Assembly: GCA_016744015.1 (NCBI GenBank)
Contig: JADGFD010000001.1
Span: 186,001 to 250,000 of the forward strand
DNA: 64,000 nt
Reading direction: 5' to 3'
DNA from: Paracoccaceae bacterium
GTDB taxonomy: Bacteria; Pseudomonadota; Alphaproteobacteria; Rhodobacterales; Rhodobacteraceae
Numbering within the stretch: position 1 is the first letter of the stretch; the number at the start of each line of letters is the position of its first letter. A program made the position numbers and the translations under genes. The notes below the pieces were generated by a model that was not told where the DNA came from, did no database searches, and was given only the letters and a program-made list of their open reading frames with translations. Shown piece after piece: positions 18,119 to 25,180 of this stretch.

Positions 18119-19734
18119 AGGCTGAGCGTTTTGAACACGGCAGGGAGCTGCTCGGGGAGGTCCTCGGCGATGAGGCCGGGGCCGAATTTGAGGGCGCACT
18201 CAACATGCAGCCAAGCGGCGGTTTCGGCGGCTTGCATGGGAGCAAAGCCACGAGCGAGGAGGCCGGTGATGAAGCCAGCTAGAACATCACCCGCGCCAGC
18301 GGTGGCCAGCCACGGGGCGGCGCGTTCATAATGGGCTGAGTTGATAGCGGCGCGGCCATCGGGGGCGGCAATGACGGTATCGGCGCCTTTGAACAGCACC
18401 ACGCAGCCTGCACGAGCGGCGGCCTCTCGGGTGGCGTCTACTTTTGAGTAGGCGGGGCCTTTGGTGGCGGGGGCGTCGAGCTTTGCTATGATGTCGGGGA
18501 AGAGCCGTTTGAACTCGCCCGCATGGGGCGTGAGCACGCAATTCTCATGTAGCTTGGCAAAAAGATCAGGCCTGCGGGCCAGAATCGTAAGCGCGTCTGC
18601 ATCGAGCACCGTAGGGTGGGTGCTCGCACCCACCGCCGCCTCTAATAGCCCCTCGGCCCGTTCATCCAGCCCCAAAGCCGGCCCAAGGCAAAGCGCATTT
18701 ATCCGCTTGTCCTGCAAGGTGGCCGCCAGCGCCACGCCGTCCTCTATCGGGGCCAGCATGATGGCCGTAAGCTGCGCCGCACATTCCGCAATAGCTGATT
18801 GCGGCGCCCCAAGGCTAACCACCCCCGCCCCGATGCGCAGCGCCCCGCGAGCAGCAAGGCGGGCCGCGCCTGTGCGGGCGGAGGGGCCGGAGAGAATGAG
18901 GGCGTGGCCGTGTTGGTATTTGTGTTGGCCTCTTTTTACGGGTTCCAGCGGTGAACTGAGCCTAAACCTGTTTTCTACTCCAAACAATTTATCAGGAAAG
19001 GAATTGTGGACTTGTGGAGATTTTAAACCGATGTCTACAACGACAAGCCTTGCCCTCGAATATTGAGGCGCGTTCAGAAAATTCGCCACTTTTGGCGAAT
19101 GGAAGCCAACGCACAGATCAGCACCCATCGCTATGGAGTGCGGGCCTGCCCACGGGGGCGGTGACTTTTCAACATCCAGCTTTCGGCCGCTGTCTGAACA
19201 AATTCCGCTAGGCAAATCACCGGATACAATTTTTATATTACAGTTTCGGTCACTGTAAGCATGGGCTTCCATAATCCATGAAATAATTCTTTCGAGTTGA
19301 GCGTTTAAAATGGGGCGCGATAACCCTGTTCCGAACAGTGCATCTATCACCACAGCACCATTGGGATTTTTATTTTTATCAAAGTCCAATGAAATGGATT
19401 CACCCAATATCTCCCCCAACTCCAACCACTGCTCGGCATTCACTTTCGCATCAGGTGGTAGCTTCCCTACCTCGCCGTAAAGAAAAACATCCACATCCCA
19501 GCCGCGTTGCTTTAACAGCCGCGCCACCACAAAGCCGTCGCCACCGTTATTGCCGGGGCCGCAGAGGACCACGGCTTTTTGCGCGGTGAGCGCCATCTCG
19601 GGCCACTCTTCCAGAATGGCCTCAACCACGCCTGTGCCCGCGCGCTCCATCAGCTCAAGGCCGGTGACCTCGCCACTATCAATGGCAGCCTGCTCGATGG
19701 CGCGCATTTGGGCAGCGGTAAGGAGTTCGGTCAT
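18115..19734 (-). CDS. nnr: Bifunctional NAD(P)H-hydrate epimerase/dehydratase
   Basis: The 539-residue enzyme repairs hydrated NAD(P)H. The N-terminal YjeF/NnrE epimerase domain (about 1-210) shows LTAAQMRAIEQAAIDSG, LCGPGNNGGDGFVVARLL and VIDALFGTGLSRP. The C-terminal NnrD dehydratase (about 240-535) shows HKYQHGHALILSGPSARTGAARLA, CLGPALGLDERAEG, VLDADALTIL, LTPHAGEFKRLFP and ATAGAGDVLAGFITG. Near residue 375 the segment VGASTHPT is encoded by an in-frame copy of a family E palindrome. The stop codon lies in another copy. The FNR box upstream of the next gene is about 150 bp from this start. Confidence 0.95.
   Translation of the reverse strand: MTELLTAAQMRAIEQAAIDSGEVTGLELMERAGTGVVEAILEEWPEMALTAQKAVVLCGPGNNGGDGFVVARLLKQRGWDVDVFLYGEVGKLPPDAKVNAEQWLELGEILGESISLDFDKNKNPNGAVVIDALFGTGLSRPILNAQLERIISWIMEAHAYSDRNCNIKIVSGDLPSGICSDSGRKLDVEKSPPPWAGPHSIAMGADLCVGFHSPKVANFLNAPQYSRARLVVVDIGLKSPQVHNSFPDKLFGVENRFRLSSPLEPVKRGQHKYQHGHALILSGPSARTGAARLAARGALRIGAGVVSLGAPQSAIAECAAQLTAIMLAPIEDGVALAATLQDKRINALCLGPALGLDERAEGLLEAAVGASTHPTVLDADALTILARRPDLFAKLHENCVLTPHAGEFKRLFPDIIAKLDAPATKGPAYSKVDATREAAARAGCVVLFKGADTVIAAPDGRAAINSAHYERAAPWLATAGAGDVLAGFITGLLARGFAPMQAAETAAWLHVECALKFGPGLIAEDLPEQLPAVFKTLSL
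18611..18634 (-). repeat. Family E palindrome copy 3, inside the nnr reading frame
   Basis: On the minus strand GGTGGGTGC-GA-GCACCCACC is followed by CTAC, as in the two intergenic copies. It keeps the nnr frame open and encodes VGASTHPT just before the conserved LDADAL motif of the dehydratase domain. Confidence 0.65.
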
Positions 19735-19883
19735 GATATGCTCCGGTTGTTTGGGGGAGTAAACACCATGTGGCTCCTGAGGGGAAGGGCGGGGTTTAAA
19801 AACTGGTCAATGGACGGGCCAAAGGCAGGCCACTGATTTTTTGCGCACAATTGTATGCAGAAAGGGGCGCATTTGGGTATTTA

Positions 19884-19897
19884 TTGATCTCGATCAA
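19884..19897 (+). promoter_or_regulatory. FNR/FnrL-type operator
   Basis: TTGATCTCGATCAA is a perfect match to the TTGAT-N4-ATCAA consensus. Its centre (19890.5) lies about 41 bp before a start point implied by a TATCAA -10-like hexamer at 19919-19924. That is the class II activator geometry for the FNR-type gene starting at 19951. It could also act on nnr, which starts on the other strand 150 bp away. Confidence 0.85.
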
Positions 19898-19950
19898 CAC
19901 GCCCAAGTGAGCATGAGCTATCAAGGTGCGCAAGCAAAAAGGGGCCGCTA

Positions 19951-20709
19951 ATGGGACAATCTGGCGTTAAAGATAAGTGTAAAAACTGTGCGCTATATGC
20001 GGATGCCGATCTTTTTTGTGCGCATCTTAGCGGTGAGGAGCTTTGCGACCTCTCCAACCAATCGCGCACGCTTAGTATGAAACGCGGCGATACGCTGGAA
20101 AACGAAGCGCTGGTGCATTGGCCCGTTGTGGCGATAGATAGCGGCGTTTTGAGCATGCAGCACTTGCTGCAAGACGGGCGGAAAACCATTGCGGCACTCT
20201 TTATGCGCGGCGATATTATTGACCTGCGAAATATTTCCAACCGTAACCGCGGGGCGCTGATTGCGCTGGGTAAGGTTGATATTTGCCGCCTGGCGCCCAA
20301 GGTTTTTGAGCGGGTGATGGAGCATAACTCCGGTGCGCAAAAGGTGATTTGGGAAAACCTGAGAGACCAAGCCTTTCGCGCCATGGACCACTCAGGCGAT
20401 ATCGCCAAAAAGCAGGCGCTTGAAAAGCTGGCCTCGTTTGTTTTTGAGTGTCGAAACCGGCAGGTGGGATATGGCGAAGGGGATTGGGTGGATATTCCGG
20501 TGCGGCGGATTGATTTGGCTGAATATCTAGGGATGCAGCCCGAAACCGTAAGCCGCTGCTTTAAGGATTTGGAAAAACGCGGAATATTGGAAACTCCTCG
20601 GCTGAACGCTCTGAAGATTTTGAATGTGCCGATGCTGCGCCGGATCGCCAATGGCGATAAAGATATGCTGGCAAGTGAAAGCCGGATAAAAGTTTTGAAA
20701 ATCGCTTGA
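19951..20709 (+). CDS. fnrL: Crp/Fnr-family oxygen-responsive regulator
   Basis: The 252-residue protein has an N-terminal cysteine cluster (C10-X2-C13-X9-C23) and a later Cys in VDICRLAP near residue 111. This is the layout expected for an FNR iron-sulfur oxygen sensor, although the spacing differs from E. coli FNR. A cyclic-nucleotide-type barrel follows. The C-terminal helix-turn-helix carries LAEYLGMQPETVSRCFKDLEK, where E..SR is the recognition signature for TTGAT half-sites. The gene sits behind a perfect TTGAT-N4-ATCAA site, so autoregulation is likely. It probably controls microaerobic and anaerobic genes. Confidence 0.88.
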   Translation: MGQSGVKDKCKNCALYADADLFCAHLSGEELCDLSNQSRTLSMKRGDTLENEALVHWPVVAIDSGVLSMQHLLQDGRKTIAALFMRGDIIDLRNISNRNRGALIALGKVDICRLAPKVFERVMEHNSGAQKVIWENLRDQAFRAMDHSGDIAKKQALEKLASFVFECRNRQVGYGEGDWVDIPVRRIDLAEYLGMQPETVSRCFKDLEKRGILETPRLNALKILNVPMLRRIANGDKDMLASESRIKVLKIA

Positions 20710-21293
20710 ATGGTTGGCGATTGCGCACGCAAAAAGGCGGCGCGGGGCCGAGATAGCTGTGAGGCCAGTGTTTGGGCCAAGCGGGATATCTTGGCTTGAA
20801 AAAGGAAAATCGCGTCGGTTGGTTTACGCCAAACGATTTACTCGTGACTTAAACAACCCCAGTGGTCACCTTTAGATTTGAAGCGGTGAAACGCAAAGGG
20901 CGCTGATGACTTTTTGCCCGACGCGATTTTCCCGAGCCTTGCGGCTATGTCTGGCAGATAAAGTTTTAGCAAAATTGTATCAACAAGGCCTAAAGCGTGC
21001 GCGCGGCGTGTGGATTTGATGCGCAACACCGTGTCGGAGCGCGTTTGAAGGTGCGGGCTTTTGATGTTTGAAATGGCCAATGCGGCGAGAACTGGTTATC
21101 TCAGGTTGTGATATAGATAACTAGATACCTAGGTATCTATTATACGGACGATCTAAATAAAGTAACAAAATCAGCTGGTTATAGGTGGTCTATCTTGATG
21201 TCTTTTGTAATTTTTTCGTCGTTACTCTGCCACAAGCACGCCGCTTATAGCGCGGTGCGGGTGCATAATTTTCAAGTAGTGCTATGCCAGAGG
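20710..21293. other. 584-bp intergenic region between fnrL and phoB with a palindrome but no convincing gene
   Basis: I see no gene with a good start and ribosome site here. A possible 80-codon minus-strand frame (20838-21080) starts with TTG and has no Shine-Dalgarno. The AT-rich part 21090-21200 holds the 18-bp palindrome at 21122-21139. GTTGG-TTTACG-CCAAAC near 20817-20833 is a weak hairpin. The region could hold promoters for an unrecognised small RNA. Confidence 0.5.
21122..21139. promoter_or_regulatory. Perfect 18-bp palindrome, putative operator
   Basis: TAGATACCTAGGTATCTA is fully self-complementary and lies in the AT-rich part of the fnrL-phoB gap. Its central ACCTAGGT also forms the core of the 20-bp palindrome at 23364-23383. 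Confidence 0.5.
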
Positions 21294-21989
21294 TTATCCG
21301 GCATAGGTTTCGTCTAGGGCATACCCAGCCGCGCGCACAGTGCGGATTGGATCGGTCTTGAAGCCTTTATTCAAAGCCTTGCGCAACCGGCCAACATGCA
21401 CATCAACTGTGCGGTTTTCTACATAAATATCCTGCCCCCAAACGCGGTCGAGCAATTGTGCACGGTCATAAACCCGCCCGGGGCGTTGGATAAGCACCTC
21501 CAGCAGGCGAAATTCGGTTGGGCCAAGATCAATGTTTTTCCCCGCGCGCTTTACCCGCTTTTGGCTTCGGTCCAGCGTGATATCGGCAAAGCTTACAGCG
21601 TCGGCGGCGATGGTCGGATTAACCCGCCGCAGCACGGCTCTAATACGGGCGACCACTTCTGAAACCGAAAATGGTTTGGTGATGTAATCATCTGCCCCGT
21701 AGCCTAGCCCCTTAAGTTTGTCTTCTTCCTCCGCCCGCGCGGTGAGCATAATAATCGGGATGGCTTTGCTTTCGGGCTTGCTTTGCAGGGCGCGGCAAAT
21801 ATCAATGCCGTTTTTGTTGGGTAACATCCAGTCGAGCAAAATGATGTCGGGGTTGTGCTCGGCAACGGCGGTTTCGGCCGCGCCACCATCGCCCTCAATC
21901 ACAACCTCCAAACCTTCTTTTTGCAGGTTATATTCGAGCAACCCTTGCAGGGCCTCTTCATCCTCAACCAACAGCACCTTGATGCTCAT
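21294..21989 (-). CDS. phoB: Phosphate-regulon response regulator PhoB
   Basis: The 231-residue protein has a receiver domain with acidic pocket VEDEEA, phosphorylation site ILLDWMLPNKNGID near residue 53, the conserved Thr in IIMLTARAEEED near 83 and Lys in YITKPFS near 105. A winged-helix DNA-binding domain (about 130-228) shows LGPTEFRLLEVLIQRPGRVYDR and VDVHVGRLRKAL. In the family it activates phosphate-starvation genes. The usual phoR, pstSCAB and phoU are not beside it; msrB lies 51 bp upstream. Confidence 0.93.
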   Translation of the reverse strand: MSIKVLLVEDEEALQGLLEYNLQKEGLEVVIEGDGGAAETAVAEHNPDIILLDWMLPNKNGIDICRALQSKPESKAIPIIMLTARAEEEDKLKGLGYGADDYITKPFSVSEVVARIRAVLRRVNPTIAADAVSFADITLDRSQKRVKRAGKNIDLGPTEFRLLEVLIQRPGRVYDRAQLLDRVWGQDIYVENRTVDVHVGRLRKALNKGFKTDPIRTVRAAGYALDETYAG

Positions 21990-22040
21990 ATGCTTTCCCT
22001 TATAGCTTTTTCAGCCATTTACCGCACGGGCGTGACGGTT

Positions 22041-22433
22041 TTATGACGGCGCGCCTTTGAGCCGAAAATCCAGCGCCACGCCGTTCATGCAATAGCGCTT
22101 GCCCGTGGGCGCGGGGCCATCGGGGAAGACATGGCCCAAATGGGCGTCGCAACCGGCGCAGATGATTTCGGTGCGTTTCATCCAAAGCTTGTTATCCGGT
22201 TTTTCAACAACGGCTTCGGCGCTGACCGGCTGAAAGAAGCTTGGCCAGCCGGAGCCGCTCTCATATTTGGCCTCCATATCATAAAGCGGCGCGCCGCAGC
22301 AGATACAATGAAACGTGCCGTCTTCCTTTGGGAAATCATCATGGCTGCCCGCGCGCTCGGTGCCGCCTTTTTGGGTTACCTTATAGGCTAGATCTGAAAG
22401 GTGGAGCTTGAGTTGGGCTGGGGTGCGTTTCAT
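22041..22433 (-). CDS. msrB: Peptide-methionine (R)-S-oxide reductase
   Basis: The 130-residue MsrB reduces methionine-R-sulfoxide in proteins. Zinc-binding CxxC pairs are present in HCICCGAPLY near residue 47 and CAGCDAHLGHVFPDG near 93. The catalytic Cys is in KRYCMNGVALDF near 117. GSGWPSFFQP matches the substrate-binding loop. It lies immediately upstream of phoB on the same strand, so co-transcription is possible. An msrA gene is in this window at 58910. Confidence 0.95.
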   Translation of the reverse strand: MKRTPAQLKLHLSDLAYKVTQKGGTERAGSHDDFPKEDGTFHCICCGAPLYDMEAKYESGSGWPSFFQPVSAEAVVEKPDNKLWMKRTEIICAGCDAHLGHVFPDGPAPTGKRYCMNGVALDFRLKGAPS

Positions 22434-22547
22434 AGGGCCTCACGGGGTTGTAAAATGGCAGGATTTCCATATTCTGGAGCACATGTAGTTAACAATTTCT
22501 CCTTATTCTAGCGGCTGAACGCTCAAGAATAAACAAAGGTTTGTGAC

Positions 22548-23261
22548 ATGACCCGCAGATTTACCGCCCGACTGGCCGAGAGGGCCGAGGATGTGCAGGC
22601 CGCACAGGCGCTGCGTGGGCGCGTGTTTAGGCAGGGGCAGCCTGATGCAGATAGCTTTGACGAAAGCTGCATTCATGTGCTGGTGGAGGATCAAGCCGAG
22701 CGGCGGATTGCCTGCACTTTTCGCATTCAACCCTTTGAAAACGGCACCGAAATAAGCCGCTCTTATGCGGCGCAGTTCTATGAGCTTTCGGCGCTTAAAA
22801 CTTACACTGGTAAGCTGGTCGAAATGGGGCGGTTTTGCATTGATCCACAGTATAGCGACCCTGATATTTTGCGGGCGGCTTGGGGGTTTATGACCCGATA
22901 TGTGGATGAAAAAGGGGTTAAACTGATGTTTGGTTGCTCAAGCTTTCACGGGGCCGAGGCCGAGGCCCACCTAGAGGCCTTTGCCCTGCTAAAAGCCCGC
23001 CATCTGGCCCCGCGGAAGTTTTTACCACAAATTAAGGCTCCCAAGGTGTTCCGCTTTGCCCGCCTGATGCGAACGCCTAATTTACGCGCGGCGCAAAATG
23101 CTATGCCGCCTTTGCTGCGCACCTATCTTATGATGGGAGGCTGGACCTCGGACCACGCGGTGGTGGATAAGGATTTGGACACGCTGCATGTGTTTACCGG
23201 GCTGGAAATAGGTGCCATTCCGGCGGCGCGCAAACGGGTGTTGCGGGCGGTGGCTGGGTGA
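22548..23261 (+). CDS. olsB: L-ornithine N(alpha)-acyltransferase (OlsB-like)
   Basis: The 237-residue GNAT-fold protein has the family signatures LRGRVFRQG (near residue 22), DSFDESCIHVLVED, CTFRIQPF and LVEMGRFCIDP. The middle block GVKLMFGCSSFHGAE is characteristic. OlsB transfers a 3-hydroxyacyl chain from ACP to ornithine, giving lyso-ornithine lipid, a phosphorus-free membrane lipid often made on phosphate limitation. The nearby phoB is suggestive, but I saw no clear Pho box upstream. The second acyltransferase, olsA, is not adjacent. Confidence 0.85.
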   Translation: MTRRFTARLAERAEDVQAAQALRGRVFRQGQPDADSFDESCIHVLVEDQAERRIACTFRIQPFENGTEISRSYAAQFYELSALKTYTGKLVEMGRFCIDPQYSDPDILRAAWGFMTRYVDEKGVKLMFGCSSFHGAEAEAHLEAFALLKARHLAPRKFLPQIKAPKVFRFARLMRTPNLRAAQNAMPPLLRTYLMMGGWTSDHAVVDKDLDTLHVFTGLEIGAIPAARKRVLRAVAG

Positions 23262-23363
23262 ACAAACATCTGTTTGCGAGCGCTTCAACTTTCCCCTCGA
23301 AATTTCATTAATTACGCTTAAGGAGATCAAATTGGGTGAAATCAATCAATGGCGGAGTTCGTC

Positions 23364-23383
23364 CTACTAACCTAGGTTAGTAG
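23364..23383. promoter_or_regulatory. Perfect 20-bp palindrome, putative operator
   Basis: CTACTAACCTAGGTTAGTAG is fully self-complementary and lies between the convergent ends of olsB and the AAA ATPase gene. It shares the ACCTAGGT core with the palindrome at 21122-21139. It may be an operator, a target site, or a very short-looped hairpin. Confidence 0.5.
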
Positions 23384-23463
23384 AACAGCAGAAGTCACGA
23401 GAAAGCCAATATGAACAATGAGATATTGATTGTTTGATGGCTTGATTTGGTGTGCTTTATTTA

Positions 23464-23488
23464 GCGCTTCAAAGAAGATCTGAAGCGC
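23464..23488. terminator. Hairpin between olsB and the AAA ATPase gene
   Basis: GCGCTTCA (23464-23471) and TGAAGCGC (23481-23488) form an 8-bp stem around a 9-nt loop, flanked by TTTA and CATAAA. It may end transcripts from either converging gene. There is no long T-run. Confidence 0.4.
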
Positions 23489-23548
23489 CATAAATGTGAA
23501 TGCACGGGCAATAAAACTGGCATAGCTGACCCACTTGGTGGCCAGCAC

Positions 23549-24886
23549 CTAAATAGGGCCTGCCCCCAAGGCTTTGGCGGTAAATGACCCCGCACCCAGC
23601 ATTTCCTCAAGGGCGAGGTGCATGTCTTTCAAACTGATCTGGCTTTCCCCGCGAAGGATCGCGAATTGAGCCATGCGGCGGGCAAGCTCGCGCATAAAGG
23701 CCGCCGAGGCTTTGTCGGACCGTTTCACACAAGCCTCCACCACACCGGCTGCCATGGGCATGTTGTGGCAATATAGCGTCAACAAGCGCTGGCGGCAGTC
23801 GGCGTCGGGCAGCGGAATCTCGATAGCTTGATCCACACGGCCCGGGCGGTCCCGCACGGCTTCTTCGATATATTGCGGGCGGTTGGTCGTGAGAATAAAC
23901 ATGATTTCGGCATCTTCATTTAGCCCGTCCATATGGTTGAGCAGGCTGTTGAGCAGCATTTGTGAACAGTCATTTTCGCCGCGCAACTCACGCGCGCGGG
24001 CCAGAAGGTCGGCATCTTCGATCACCACAATTGCGGGCTGTAACGCGCGGGCGATGGACATGATCTGGTCAAAGGCGGCGACTTGCTCGGCGGTGACCAG
24101 CATGGTGGTATGTGTGGGAAGTTGCGAGATGAGATAGCGGATAAAATGGGTTTTTCCGGTGCCGGGCGGGCCATAAAGCAGCAAGCCGCGCTTGCTGGAA
24201 AACCCGCGGGATTTAAGCGCTGCACGGGCTTTAACAAAACCGAAAACCGTGCGCTCAAGGGTTTTGATTGTGGCTTTGGGCAAGATAACCTGATCTAGAG
24301 TCATCGGCTCGAAATCATGCACTTTTAGCGCCCCCAAGCCGCCCCCAAAACTGCGAACGGTTTCAAAAGAAAGCGCCTTGCCGCGATAGACTGAGTGCGC
24401 GGTCAGCGCCTTGGCCAGCGCATTCAGCAGGGCCTGCGCCTCGTCCCGCCCGCCCGCAGGTGCTGACATTATCGCCTCAACCCTAACCCCGGGAAGGTCC
24501 CCGTAGCGCGCCTTGTTTTGGCTGATGAGCAGGGCGGCGGGCGCATCCTCAATATGAAAGAGCCACATGCCGGTGGTAATGCAACGCGCAGACGCGCCTG
24601 CGCCAAGTTCGATATCCATATATTGCGGCGGGGTGACCGTGGGCGGGTCGCGGCGATCTGAGATCAGGTTATTAAAGGTCAAGGCGCGGTAACTGTTGCC
24701 CTGGTTCACCCCGAAAAAGCTAGCCTTGCCTTGCAGAATGGTTTCTATGCCGGATTCAAGATCCGGGCGCACGGTTTCGGGGAGGATTTTGGCGACGGTT
24801 ACGAGCTGATCCAACGGGATGGGCTCAAAATGGGCCGAAATTCGGTCTATTGCCAAAGAGAGTTTGGTTTTGCTTTGATTGGACAT
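23549..24886 (-). CDS. AAA-family ATPase (Bcs1/proteasomal-ATPase-like)
   Basis: The 445-residue protein has an uncharacterised N-terminal half (about 1-220) and a single AAA module. This holds LLLYGPPGTGKTHFIRYL (Walker A, near 240), AIVVIEDADLLA (Walker B, near 290), FILTTNRPQYIEEAVRDRPGRVD (sensor 1 plus Arg finger) and a small C-terminal helical lid. Walker B reads IEDAD rather than the common hhhhDE, as in Bcs1-like proteins. There is no membrane helix. It stands alone, upstream of the ExbBD operon on the same strand but separated by a repeat. The target is unknown. Confidence 0.8.
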   Translation of the reverse strand: MSNQSKTKLSLAIDRISAHFEPIPLDQLVTVAKILPETVRPDLESGIETILQGKASFFGVNQGNSYRALTFNNLISDRRDPPTVTPPQYMDIELGAGASARCITTGMWLFHIEDAPAALLISQNKARYGDLPGVRVEAIMSAPAGGRDEAQALLNALAKALTAHSVYRGKALSFETVRSFGGGLGALKVHDFEPMTLDQVILPKATIKTLERTVFGFVKARAALKSRGFSSKRGLLLYGPPGTGKTHFIRYLISQLPTHTTMLVTAEQVAAFDQIMSIARALQPAIVVIEDADLLARARELRGENDCSQMLLNSLLNHMDGLNEDAEIMFILTTNRPQYIEEAVRDRPGRVDQAIEIPLPDADCRQRLLTLYCHNMPMAAGVVEACVKRSDKASAAFMRELARRMAQFAILRGESQISLKDMHLALEEMLGAGSFTAKALGAGPI

Positions 24887-25007
24887 GAGGGTTTCCTATG
24901 CTTTGGGTTGAACGGTAGGCGGCAGGTAAGGGGCTGTCAACTATTGGGTGCTGTGCACATAATTGCTTTGGGTCTATGCCTGAGGGGGCCTCGCTGCGCT
25001 CGGCTAT

Positions 25008-25174
25008 CGCGGCGCGTCAACGGATTTGCTTGTGGCAATATTGCACCCGCGCCGCGCGGCGACCTCAGCGCATTTTGCAACGGAAGAAGCGCCTGATTGT
25101 GCTGGCGACAAGCGCAAACGTTTCAGCGCGGCGCGGGCATGATCGTGCAACAAAGCGCGATGCTTGACGCGCCG
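25008..25174. repeat. Family D inverted-repeat element, copy 1
   Basis: This 167-bp element has perfect 10-bp terminal inverted repeats GCGGCGCGTC/GACGCGCCGC and inner GCACCCGCGCCGCGC/GCGCGGCGCGGGC arms. It sits 6 bp beyond the stop of the TonB-like gene. Copies are at 35257-35485 and 41627-41771, also next to the stops of minus-strand genes. There is no coding potential, so it is MITE-like or a 3'-end structure. The rest of the gap 24887-25007 shows nothing recognisable. Confidence 0.7.
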
Positions 25175-25180
25175 CTTTGC

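Noticed and set aside
19951-20709. FNR-type gene considered as FixK or Dnr
   Set aside because: Those lack the N-terminal cysteine cluster that is present here.
20838-21080. 80-codon minus-strand reading frame in the fnrL-phoB gap
   Set aside because: It starts with TTG, has no ribosome site and its composition looks like intergenic DNA.
22434-22547. Search for a Pho box upstream of olsB because phoB is nearby
   Set aside because: No convincing CTGTCAT-type direct repeat was seen.
25008-25174. Family D element considered as an insertion sequence
   Set aside because: It has terminal inverted repeats but is too short and has no transposase frame.
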